DNA of 64,000 nt from Alistipes sp. (GTDB lineage Bacteria > Bacteroidota > Bacteroidia > Bacteroidales > Rikenellaceae): NCBI GenBank assembly GCA_017631275.1, contig JAGBTQ010000026.1, positions 24,640 through 88,639 of the forward strand, in the 5' to 3' direction. Below the pieces are notes generated by a model, which made no database searches, was not told the DNA's origin, and saw only the letters and a program-made list of their open reading frames with translations. Both the position numbers and the translations under genes were made by a program. This document shows positions 44,024-51,651 of the stretch, in pieces (within the stretch, counting starts at the first letter, position 1; the number at the start of each line of letters is the position of its first letter).

Positions 44024-44176
44024 ATGAAGAATCTAATAAAATCAATATGTATTTTGTTTGTTGTATTAGTGTCAATATGCGCATTTACAACATCTTGCAC
44101 TCCAGAAGATTATGAGGCTTTTTGGGATGGATATAATTATGGGTTAACAGGAGATGAAAGTGTATTTGATGATTAA
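44024..44176 (+). CDS. 50-residue lipoprotein of the peptide cassette
   Basis: A short gene of 50 residues: a basic start (MKNLIKS), a hydrophobic core and a lipobox at TTSC (Cys25). The acidic, aromatic mature part has DYEAFWDGYNYG and ends in DD. No family is recognised. It lies 12 bases before the His-triplet peptide gene on the same strand and shares its AT-rich composition, so it probably belongs to the same operon. It could be an envelope-anchored partner, an immunity-like protein or a second, unmodified product; none is shown. AT-rich sequence and lack of a ribosome-binding site are normal for the phylum. Confidence 0.6.
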   Translation: MKNLIKSICILFVVLVSICAFTTSCTPEDYEAFWDGYNYGLTGDESVFDD

Positions 44177-44188
44177 TATGTTACAGTT

Positions 44189-44659
44189 ATGAAAATGAAT
44201 GCAAAAAAAATCGCCATCAAATTAGGTATTGCTATACCTACATGTGTATTGTCGTTGTCAGCTTCGCATGCAGCAGAAAATACAGCTCTGCATCAACCGA
44301 AGTGTGATGATTCTGAGGTGTCGAAAAATGAGGTGGTTGAACTTTTGACTACGTCGAACAATATCATTTGTTCAGAAGATGATTGGATGGTTCACTCGGA
44401 TTCGCACACAAACACTGGCGGAAATCATTCGGATCGCCATTCTAATTCTAGTCACACTAACAACCATAGCAATGCTAATGCCTATACATCATATAAAAAT
44501 GTTACAACTGCTGATGGTAGGCAGGAGAAAGCTGAATATTGTGTACCACATTCAGATAGACACACAAACAAAAATCCGATAAATAGTCATACCAACACAG
44601 GAAACAAGTACCATACGGATAAACATGTTAATCGAGATTCTTATTACGATTGTGAATAG
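44189..44659 (+). CDS. Secreted His-Xaa-Asn/Asp repeat peptide, candidate RiPP precursor
   Basis: A 156-residue protein. The N-terminus looks like a Sec signal peptide ending near SASHAAE (residue 29), and residues 30-65 are a plain acidic region. After residue 60 there are 11 His, and every one is the first residue of His-(Ser/Thr/Val)-(Asp/Asn). There are six in 69-95 (HSD, HTN, HSD, HSN, HTN, HSN) and five in 121-148 (HSD, HTN, HTN, HTD, HVN). A Lys/Tyr-containing spacer separates them. Such aromatic-Xaa-polar triplets are what three-residue-cyclophane radical SAM enzymes crosslink, and a radical SAM/SPASM gene follows. Modification is inferred. Two Cys near the clusters (118, 155) could be disulfide-linked. 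A metal-binding His-rich protein is the main alternative. Confidence 0.72.
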   Translation: MKMNAKKIAIKLGIAIPTCVLSLSASHAAENTALHQPKCDDSEVSKNEVVELLTTSNNIICSEDDWMVHSDSHTNTGGNHSDRHSNSSHTNNHSNANAYTSYKNVTTADGRQEKAEYCVPHSDRHTNKNPINSHTNTGNKYHTDKHVNRDSYYDCE

Positions 44660-44675
44660 AATTTATTTGTTAAAT

Positions 44676-44706
44676 AAGGGGCTATTTTTATGTAATAGCC
44701 CCTTTT
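44676..44706 (+). terminator. Terminator between precursor and maturase genes
   Basis: AAGGGGCTATT (44676-44686) and AATAGCCCCTT (44694-44704) pair around a short loop, followed by TT only. As a partial terminator inside the operon it would make precursor message more abundant than maturase message, as is common in peptide-maturation operons. Confidence 0.75.
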
Positions 44707-44719
44707 AATACCTGCTATT

Positions 44720-45859
44720 ATGTTGCGTAATGAATATGTATCACGATTGCAAGAGTGTAATGCATTAAATATTATTTTTCAACTAACAGATAAATGTGTT
44801 CTTTCTTGTAGATATTGTTTTGCAAAAGGCACACATAATGGAAAACCAATTACATTTCCCACGGATGTGTTGGAGCAAGCCATTATGCAAGCTTTTAAAA
44901 CAAACCATGATTATGTGATTTTTGAATGGACAGGAGGTGAACCTTTACTGGTTGGTAAAATGTTTTTTGAGAGGGTGGTTGAATTGCAAAGAAAATATGC
45001 AACAAAACCATATGAAAATGGAGTGCAAACTAGTGGTAATCTGTTGGATACAGAACTTATTGATTTTTTGATTGAAAATCAATTTTCAATATCTACAACA
45101 ATAGATGGAACTCGTACAATACACAATCAAAATCGCCCTACTAATTTAGATGAAGGATCATATGATGCTGCCATAAAAACAATGAACTATATAAGAGATA
45201 AGGGTGCACCTTGTGGATTTATTAGTACGATAACAAAAAATAACTTGGGACATGAAAAAGAGATGCTTGAGTGTTTCCAAGAACTAGATATGAATACTTT
45301 TCATAGTAATCCCTATATATACTATGAGAAGAACAAAGTGAAAGATAATAGTATAGCTCTGTCAAAAGAGGATGTAGCAAGATATTTTATTTCAGAGTTT
45401 AATGCTTGGGTTGAACGAGGAAAAGTTTCACCCATACCTAGGACAATATATGATATTATCAAATGCTTGCAAAGCAATTCTCCAATTCACAATACAATAT
45501 GCACATATGGGGGACGATGTCTGACTAATTTTGTTGCGTTAACGCCTAATGGAGACGCTTATATGTGTCCTAAATTCACAGGGTCAGACAATATGGTTTT
45601 AGGCAATATTTTAAATGAACCCATCTCAAATTTGTTGTCCAAGCACTCAAGTAAGATGTCAGAACTAATTGATCAAAGAGTGGAGGCTATAAACAAGTGC
45701 ATGGAAAAACAATGTGGTTATTTTTATATATGTAACGGTGGTTGTCCATATCACTCATTTATAGCCAGCGATGGACAGAATGTCAGCGAACTTGATCATT
45801 TATGTGAAAGCAAACAAATGATTTTTGACTACTTAAAAGATGTGTTAATGCCCGAATAA
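44720..45859 (+). CDS. Radical SAM/SPASM peptide maturase
   Basis: A 379-residue enzyme. The radical SAM cluster motif is CxxxCxxC at C26, C30, C33 (KCVLSCRYCF), with GGEP at 72-75 for SAM binding. The C-terminal SPASM domain holds C261, C267, C283, C327, C332, C338, C342 and C362, enough for two auxiliary [4Fe-4S] clusters. The layout resembles anSME and RiPP maturases. There is no N-terminal recognition domain. No sulfatase is near; the preceding gene encodes a His-triplet peptide, so peptide crosslinking (His to Asn/Asp side chains) is the favoured role. Composition is much more AT-rich than neighbours (45001-45060 has 20 G+C of 60), suggesting acquisition by transfer. Confidence 0.85.
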   Translation: MLRNEYVSRLQECNALNIIFQLTDKCVLSCRYCFAKGTHNGKPITFPTDVLEQAIMQAFKTNHDYVIFEWTGGEPLLVGKMFFERVVELQRKYATKPYENGVQTSGNLLDTELIDFLIENQFSISTTIDGTRTIHNQNRPTNLDEGSYDAAIKTMNYIRDKGAPCGFISTITKNNLGHEKEMLECFQELDMNTFHSNPYIYYEKNKVKDNSIALSKEDVARYFISEFNAWVERGKVSPIPRTIYDIIKCLQSNSPIHNTICTYGGRCLTNFVALTPNGDAYMCPKFTGSDNMVLGNILNEPISNLLSKHSSKMSELIDQRVEAINKCMEKQCGYFYICNGGCPYHSFIASDGQNVSELDHLCESKQMIFDYLKDVLMPE

Positions 45860-45882
45860 TTAGGCATGTCGATGTTATGATG

Positions 45883-45932
45883 AATAAACTCCCCCAAAAG
45901 TTTCAATTTAACAACTTTTTGGGGAGTTTATT
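45883..45932. terminator. Bidirectional terminator closing the peptide cassette
   Basis: AATAAACTCCCCCAAAAGTT (45883-45902) and AACTTTTTGGGGAGTTTATT (45913-45932) form a 20-base stem with one mismatch, between convergent genes. Confidence 0.85.
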
Positions 45933-45961
45933 ATATAGAGCAATATGTGTAACCTAATTTC

Positions 45962-47884
45962 TTACCCTTTCTTCTTGATAAATCGTCGGGCAAGGGTTTG
46001 ATGTCCGTTTGCCGAGAGCTGAAGTGCCGTCTTGCGCTTGATGTTAAAGTGCGACTTCTTGAAGTATTTTTTATACTCGCCAAATATCTCGGCATACTCC
46101 TCGTCGGTGAGCACGCCCCACTGCAAACACTGGTAGGCTACGGCTGTGGCTATGTTGCCCTTGCTCCTCTCGTGCTTGCCCGCAGGAATAGCCTCAAATA
46201 GGTGATGTAGGAACGTAAGGCGTAGCTCGAGCTTCTCGCGTGAGTAGTTGCGGGTTATGCTATTGTCGTTGACTATCATATTGTAGTGGTATAGCGCCTC
46301 AGCGACGTACGCCACCCTTATGTGGTTGAGTAGCAGCTTGACGCAAACCAACAGATCCTCGCAGTAGTTGAGCCCTGGCACAAACGATATATTATACTTA
46401 GAGTATAGCGACGTGCGTATTAGTTTGTTCCAAAGCGGACCGTGGAGCTTGCCATTAAGCAGCTCGTCGATAATGTTTGCTGCCGAGAGCGTTGTTGGCT
46501 TCTGCTTCGAGCGCTTGGTGCCTCGTGCGCGCTGCTTGTAGAAGTCGCAGATGACCATGTCGGCATGGCTCTCTATAGCCTTGCGGTGGAGCACCTCGAG
46601 CTGTGTTGGTAGCATTAGGTCGTCGGGGTCGGCATGTATGGAGTATTCGCCACGAGCATTCTCAATACCTGTCTGGCGTGCTCGGGCAACACCGCCATTG
46701 CTCTGGTGGATAACACGAATGCGGCTATCCTGCTTGGCGTAGTTGTCGCACATAGCGCCCGACGAGTCGGTGCTGCCGTCGTCGATAAGCAATACTTCGA
46801 AGTCGGTAAATGTCTGACTGAGAATAGAGTGCATGCACTTGTCGAGATATGCCTCGGCATTATACACAGCGACGATGACCGATATCTTGGGTGCTGGTGC
46901 TTCGCCCTCTGTCGTAGCCCTATTTGGCATGCCTATGCGGCGCTCAATCCACTCTATTGTTTGGCGCTGTCCCCACTCCGACATCTGGTCTATGGAGTTG
47001 AAGCAGCCAAACTTATGGTTGGGCTGTTGCGAGAATTGCGCCAGGCGCTCGCTCACGTAGTCGTCTGTTGCCATCGAGTTCATGTATAGCAGCTGGCTAT
47101 ATGCTCTGCGCAGCTGACATAATCCTCTGTTATATAGCATGATATATTGCACCACCTGAACGTTATACTGCTCGGTGTGGCGGAAGCGATGACGTATGTT
47201 GCCAAGTAGGTGCTCGGGGTGCTCAGTGAAGAACTCCTCGTATATGCTACGGCGCAGGGCCTTAGGCGTGTGGTAGAGCCTGATTAAGCCATTGCGCTTG
47301 CCGAGAATGTTTGCGGCGTTGTACATCATCTTGCGGAAGGTCACCAGCTTAGAGTTGCAGTCGTGGTGGCCAAGTAGTGGGGCGGTGAAGAGGTCGAGAG
47401 CGCCATATCGCTTGCCGTAGCACACCACCTTGCCATCTTCCGTGAAGAAGTCCTCGGGGGTGGTTGGGGCAGCTAAGATAAGGTCGTCGTTAAACTCTAT
47501 GAAGTGCTCGCTAAGGCCTGGTATGCGCCATGTCATCGACTCGATAGAGATTGAGTTGAACGTGGGAAGATACTCCTCGTAGCCCTCGAAAATTATCTTG
47601 TGGTCGACAATCTCCATGGGGATATGCTTCTCTGGGAAGAGCTCCTTAATACGCTCGTCAATCTTGGGGTCTTGCTCGTCGGTGACGATATATATCTTGT
47701 TGAGCCACGGAGCAAACCTATTGAGCGATGCCACGCAGTAGAGTATCTCGCCCACGCTACGAAAGCGCGTAGTGCCTGCCACGTCGTCACGGCTTGCTAT
47801 GGTGCTATCGCCATACTTCTCACGCTTGGCTTTGTGGCGAGGGTCGTCGCCATCAACCCATGTTATTACGGCATCAATCTTCAT
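45962..47884 (-). CDS. Stealth phosphotransferase fused to a GT2 glycosyltransferase
   Basis: A 640-residue fusion. Residues 1 to about 325 are a Stealth domain (CR1 IDAVITWVDGDDP; CR2 YIVTDEQDPKIDERIKELFP, LPTFNSISIESMTWRIPGL, HFIEFNDDLILA). Residues about 333-640 are a GT-A family 2 glycosyltransferase, starting ISVIVAVYNAEAYLDKCMHS with LIDDGSTDSS and the metal-binding motif HADPDDLMLP. Together they would add a sugar and a sugar-1-phosphate to a surface or capsular glycan. The Stealth half is very close to the separate protein at 47908, down to near-identical DNA, indicating tandem duplication with fusion or fission. Confidence 0.87.
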   Translation of the reverse strand: MKIDAVITWVDGDDPRHKAKREKYGDSTIASRDDVAGTTRFRSVGEILYCVASLNRFAPWLNKIYIVTDEQDPKIDERIKELFPEKHIPMEIVDHKIIFEGYEEYLPTFNSISIESMTWRIPGLSEHFIEFNDDLILAAPTTPEDFFTEDGKVVCYGKRYGALDLFTAPLLGHHDCNSKLVTFRKMMYNAANILGKRNGLIRLYHTPKALRRSIYEEFFTEHPEHLLGNIRHRFRHTEQYNVQVVQYIMLYNRGLCQLRRAYSQLLYMNSMATDDYVSERLAQFSQQPNHKFGCFNSIDQMSEWGQRQTIEWIERRIGMPNRATTEGEAPAPKISVIVAVYNAEAYLDKCMHSILSQTFTDFEVLLIDDGSTDSSGAMCDNYAKQDSRIRVIHQSNGGVARARQTGIENARGEYSIHADPDDLMLPTQLEVLHRKAIESHADMVICDFYKQRARGTKRSKQKPTTLSAANIIDELLNGKLHGPLWNKLIRTSLYSKYNISFVPGLNYCEDLLVCVKLLLNHIRVAYVAEALYHYNMIVNDNSITRNYSREKLELRLTFLHHLFEAIPAGKHERSKGNIATAVAYQCLQWGVLTDEEYAEIFGEYKKYFKKSHFNIKRKTALQLSANGHQTLARRFIKKKG

Positions 47885-47907
47885 TATTCAGGGGTTATAG
47901 TTTCTCG

Positions 47908-48873
47908 TTATTTTATGCCTATGCGTCGCTCTATCCACTCTATAGCCTCGTTGCACGCCTCAGTGGGCGCAAGGTCCAACGAGTTGAAGCAGCCAAACTT
48001 CTTTGCGGGGGACTTGCTAAAGCTATCAAGTTTGCGGCGTAGATACTCCGCATCATCTTTCGCCTTCATGTATAGCAGCTCACGCTCGGCACTGCGCATC
48101 ACACAGCGCTTAGCTTGGTAGAGTGTCATATATTGCAGCTCCTCGGCATTGTACTGCGAGGCGTGGCGGAAGCGGTGCTGAATGTTGTGCCTAAGATGCC
48201 CGGGGTGCTTCGAGAAGTGCTCCTCGTAGATGCTTCTAAGGAGTGCCTTTGGTGTGTGGTAGAGCATTATAAAGTGTCCATCTCGCTCGCAAAAGTCGGT
48301 GGCATTGAGCATCGACTCCTTGAACGATACACGCTTAGAACCATCGCCACGATACTTCAGCATGCGGCTAAGGCGTGTGAAAAATTGTAGGCGACGCTCG
48401 CCATAGCATACCACCTTGCCATCTTCCGTGAAGAAGTCCTCGGGGGTGGTGGGGGCAGCTAAGATAAGGTCGTCGTTGAACTCGATATAGTGCTCGCTAA
48501 GACCCGGTATGCGCCATGTCATCGACTCGATAGAGATTGAGTTGAAGGTAGGCAGATACTCCTCGTAGCCCTCGAAAATTATCTTGTGGTCGACAATCTC
48601 CATGGGGATATGCTTCTCTGGGAAGAGCCTCTTAATCTGCTCGTCAATCTTGGGGTCTTGCTCGTCGGTGACAATGTATATCTTATTGAGCCACGGAGCA
48701 AACCTGTTGAGCGATGCTACGCAGTAGAAGATCTCGCCCACGCTACGAAAGCGGGTGATGCCGCCCACATCTTCGCGCTGTGCAATCTTGCTGTCGCCAT
48801 AGGTGTTGCGCTTGGCTATGTGCTTAGGATCGTCGCCATCAACCCATGTGATAACTGCGTCAATCTTTCTCAT
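47908..48873 (-). CDS. Stealth-family phosphotransferase, tandem paralogue
   Basis: A 321-residue stand-alone Stealth protein. Its N-terminal about 190 residues are nearly the same as those of the fusion at 45962 (IDAVITWVDGDDPKH, RFRSVGEIFYCVASLNRFAP, the EYLPTFNSISIESM segment). It ends at the point where the fusion continues into its glycosyltransferase half (ERRIGIK against ERRIGMP). A 23-base gap separates the two, so they are co-transcribed. Possible functions are transfer of hexose-1-phosphate to a glycan. It could have arisen from the fusion by loss of the second domain, or the reverse. Confidence 0.87.
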   Translation of the reverse strand: MRKIDAVITWVDGDDPKHIAKRNTYGDSKIAQREDVGGITRFRSVGEIFYCVASLNRFAPWLNKIYIVTDEQDPKIDEQIKRLFPEKHIPMEIVDHKIIFEGYEEYLPTFNSISIESMTWRIPGLSEHYIEFNDDLILAAPTTPEDFFTEDGKVVCYGERRLQFFTRLSRMLKYRGDGSKRVSFKESMLNATDFCERDGHFIMLYHTPKALLRSIYEEHFSKHPGHLRHNIQHRFRHASQYNAEELQYMTLYQAKRCVMRSAERELLYMKAKDDAEYLRRKLDSFSKSPAKKFGCFNSLDLAPTEACNEAIEWIERRIGIK

Positions 48874-48959
48874 ATCTTGTTTTGGGCGGTAAGGTAGTTT
48901 CGGTTTATTTAAGCAAAAATATTACTTTTTTTTCAAAAAAGCAAATCGTAGGTATGAGA

Positions 48960-48985
48960 AAGGCTGACCAAACGTGATCAGCCTT
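48960..48985 (-). terminator. Probable terminator of the lipocalin gene
   Basis: AAGGCTGA and TCAGCCTT are inverted repeats 10 bases apart, just past the minus-strand stop. The following tract on the minus strand is not T-rich, so confidence is moderate. Confidence 0.55.
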
Positions 48986-48993
48986 CGATAAAA

Positions 48994-49512
48994 TTACTGT
49001 TTAACCCATATTAAATCTCGTGTGTCGTAGCCTCGCCTCTGGGCTATGTCGCATATCTTATGCTTGGTCGTAGCATCCAGCTGTCGTGTGCGAGATAGTA
49101 TCCACAGATACTTTGGCGACTTGCTGCCCACGAGCGCCCACTCGTAATCCTCGTCGAGGGCGAGGATGTTGTAGTCGGAGTAGAATATCCAGAAGAACGA
49201 TACCCTCAGCTGTCCTGGTTCACCTCCCTTTTTGGCCTTGCCGTATGAGGTCTTGCGCTTGTCGGTCTTGGTGTTTATGCCCGTGTTGGTGACAGATATC
49301 ATTCCATCATTTTGTATGGCATAAAAGGCCTCGCAATACTCCATGTTGCGCTCAAACGAGTGGTCGAAACGAGCTATCTCGTACCAGCGACCCATGTAGC
49401 GCTTTAGGTCAAAATCTTTTATCGTAGTGCGGTCTATATCAAACTTTTGCGCCCCGCACTCCAGCGCCGACAATAGCATTGTTGCCATAAGTAAAATACA
49501 CGCTTGTTTCAT
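48994..49512 (-). CDS. blc: Bacterial lipocalin (Blc family)
   Basis: A 172-residue exported lipocalin. The lipocalin signature is LKRYMGRWYEIARFDHSFER, which contains the invariant GxWYEIAR. The second motif is SDYNILALDEDYEWALVGS, and the third lies near LWILSRTRQLD. The signal peptide starts at 49512; a start 24 bases upstream is also open. Blc proteins bind fatty acids or lysophospholipids, and the usual outer-membrane lipobox Cys may be the one in LSALECGA. A role in envelope lipid repair is inferred. Confidence 0.92.
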   Translation of the reverse strand: MKQACILLMATMLLSALECGAQKFDIDRTTIKDFDLKRYMGRWYEIARFDHSFERNMEYCEAFYAIQNDGMISVTNTGINTKTDKRKTSYGKAKKGGEPGQLRVSFFWIFYSDYNILALDEDYEWALVGSKSPKYLWILSRTRQLDATTKHKICDIAQRRGYDTRDLIWVKQ

Positions 49513-49579
49513 GCCTTGTCGAGGTGCATATATCATGCCAAATATGTAGCATAATTATTTGTCTAAAATTCGTAAAATT

Positions 49580-49610
49580 TTTGTCGTTATAAAAATTCTT
49601 TTTATCTTTG
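49580..49610 (+). promoter_or_regulatory. Promoter of the SLC13-type transporter gene
   Basis: TTTG (49580-49583), a 19-base spacer and TATCTTTG (49603-49610): full consensus, 28 bases before the ATG. Confidence 0.8.
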
Positions 49611-49638
49611 CGATATAAGTATGTAACGAAAAACAGAT

Positions 49639-51522
49639 ATGCTAACAACAATAATCATCTTGCTCATTGCCGCAGCGCTCTTTGTTAGCGGTAAGGTGCG
49701 TTCCGACCTTGTGGCGATATGCGCCCTCTTGGCACTCTTGCTCTCGCAGATATTGACACCTTCCGAGGCACTCGCAGGCTTCTCGAATACCACTGTGATA
49801 ATGATGGTGGGACTATTTATCGTGGGTGGCGGTATCTTCCAAACAGGACTTGCTAAGATGATTGGTGGTCAGGTGATTAGGCTTGCTGGAACAAGTGAGA
49901 CACGCCTCTTCCTGCTCGTTATGCTTGTGACAGCGCTTATCGGTGGCTTTGTGAGCAACACGGGTACGGTGGCGCTCATGTTGCCTATCGTTGTGAGTAT
50001 GGCTGCCCATGCCGGCACGTCGTCACGCCGATTGCTTATGCCTCTTGCCTTTGCAAGTAGCCTCGGTGGTATGATGACGCTTATTGGTACTCCTCCAAAC
50101 CTTATCATTCAGGAGACGCTCTCCACAGCAAAGTCAAGTGGCGTAGTGTCGTCGTCAATCCCCGATATAGGCTTCTTTACCTTCTTGCCCGTGGGCATCA
50201 TCACCCTCGTGGTGGGTATCGTTGTGCTTATGCCACTAACGAAGATGTTCCTTACGCCAAAGAACACCGAGAAGCAGAACAAAAAATCATCGAAGAGCCT
50301 TAACGAGCTTGTTGCGGAGTATGGCTTGGCAGACAACCTCTTTAGAGTGCATGTCGTTGACTCGTCGTTGGTCATAGGCAAGACAATCGTTGAGCTGGAC
50401 ATCTATCGCAAGTATGGCATCAATGTGATGGAGCTGCGCCGCAGTGCGGGACAGAATAAGTTTGTGCGCACGGTAAACCAGCAGCTCGCCTCGCCCATGC
50501 TCATGCTTCAGAAGGACGATGTGTTGTATCTCTCGGGCGAGCCTGAGCGTGTTGAGCAGCTTGCCAAGGATTTCAAGGTAAAGCTCCTCGACATACATAC
50601 CGACGAGATTGAGGGCAGCTCATCAAATGCCTCGCTCGACTTCTACGACATCGGTATTGCCGAGATTTTGATTATGCCAACCTCGTCGATTATCAATCTT
50701 AAGATTATGGACGTGGGCTTGCGTAATAAGTTTAATGTCAATGTGTTGGGTATTCGTCGTGGTAAGAGCTACCTTCTCCACGACCTTGGCAGCGAGAAGA
50801 TTCACGAGTCGGACGTATTGCTTGTGCAGGGTGCGTGGAAGGATATAGCCCGCCTGCGTAATGAGTCAACAAACTGGGTGGTGCTTGGCGAGCCACTGCA
50901 GGAGGCGGCAAAGGTCACGCTCGACTATAAGGCCCCTATGGCGGCACTTATCATGATTGCCATGATTGTTATGATGGTCGTGGACTCTATCCCTGTTGCC
51001 CCTGTTACGGCGGTGTTGCTTGCGGCAATATTGATGGTCATCACGGGGTGTGTGCGTAGCGTCGAGGCGGCGTATAAGACTATCAACTGGCAGACCATAG
51101 TGCTCTTTGCGGCTATGTTGCCTATGTCTACGGCGCTTGAGAAGACGGGTGTATCTACGGCTATTGCCGACTTTATTGTCAATACGTTTGGCTCGAGTGG
51201 TACGTATGTGGCGTTGGCTGCGGTATATTTTGCAACCTCGATAATGACAATATTTATCAGCAATACGGTTACGGCGGTGCTTATGGCGCCTATTGCCATG
51301 CAGTGTGCTATTGGCGTGGGTGTCAACCCCATACCTTTCCTCTTTGCTGTCTCTGTGGCGGCATCTATGTGCTTTGCCTCGCCATTCTCTACACCACCAA
51401 ATGCCCTTGTCATGCCCGCAGGACAATACACCTTCATGGACTTTATCAAGGTGGGCTTGCCGCTGCAAATTATCATGGGGTTGGTGATGATTTTTGCGCT
51501 GCCACTACTCTTCCCCTTTTAA
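49639..51522 (+). CDS. SLC13/ArsB-superfamily permease with two RCK_C domains
   Basis: A 627-residue transporter. About five to six helices run to residue 215, with the CitMHS/SLC13-type motif VSNTGTVALMLPIVVSMA and SLGGMMTLIGTPPNLIIQ. Two cytosolic TrkA-C (RCK_C) domains follow at about 235-315 and 330-410 (GINVMELRRSAGQNKF; FNVNVLGIRRGKSYLL). A second membrane half has ISNTVTAVLMAPIAMQ and FASPFSTPPNALVMP. The two inverted SNT and P-P-N motifs are the substrate and sodium sites of the family. Substrate (dicarboxylate or sulfate) is not determined by sequence. A palindromic repeat begins at its stop codon. Confidence 0.9.
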   Translation: MLTTIIILLIAAALFVSGKVRSDLVAICALLALLLSQILTPSEALAGFSNTTVIMMVGLFIVGGGIFQTGLAKMIGGQVIRLAGTSETRLFLLVMLVTALIGGFVSNTGTVALMLPIVVSMAAHAGTSSRRLLMPLAFASSLGGMMTLIGTPPNLIIQETLSTAKSSGVVSSSIPDIGFFTFLPVGIITLVVGIVVLMPLTKMFLTPKNTEKQNKKSSKSLNELVAEYGLADNLFRVHVVDSSLVIGKTIVELDIYRKYGINVMELRRSAGQNKFVRTVNQQLASPMLMLQKDDVLYLSGEPERVEQLAKDFKVKLLDIHTDEIEGSSSNASLDFYDIGIAEILIMPTSSIINLKIMDVGLRNKFNVNVLGIRRGKSYLLHDLGSEKIHESDVLLVQGAWKDIARLRNESTNWVVLGEPLQEAAKVTLDYKAPMAALIMIAMIVMMVVDSIPVAPVTAVLLAAILMVITGCVRSVEAAYKTINWQTIVLFAAMLPMSTALEKTGVSTAIADFIVNTFGSSGTYVALAAVYFATSIMTIFISNTVTAVLMAPIAMQCAIGVGVNPIPFLFAVSVAASMCFASPFSTPPNALVMPAGQYTFMDFIKVGLPLQIIMGLVMIFALPLLFPF

Positions 51523-51649
51523 TTTGTTGTGATAAGGGGTCATCTTTGACCTATCCCAAAAAGCTGAGCACCCGAGGCTGTACTTCTTGTACTATCCTCG
51601 GGTGCTCCCTTTTGCGATAAGCCAAATCTAACCCCTTCTGACAACAAAT
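51522..51649. repeat. Stop-codon palindromic repeat, copy C
   Basis: The outer arms ATTTGTTGT (51522-51530) and ACAACAAAT (51641-51649) pair perfectly, with changes against copies A and B on both sides. The inner stem is GAGCACCCGAGG (51566-51577) with CCTCGGGTGCTC (51596-51607). It starts on the last base of the transporter TAA. Confidence 0.85.
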
Positions 51650-51651
51650 TT

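Noticed and set aside
44189-44659. Plain His-rich metal-binding protein
   Set aside because: Not excluded, but the strict Asn/Asp at the second position after every late His is not needed for metal binding, and a radical SAM gene follows.
44720-45859. Anaerobic sulfatase-maturating enzyme
   Set aside because: The Cys layout is similar, but no sulfatase gene is in the window and the gene follows a His-triplet peptide; kept only as the alternative.
43592-45932. Integrative element with attachment sites
   Set aside because: The cassette looks foreign by composition, but no integrase, transposase, or flanking direct repeat could be seen.
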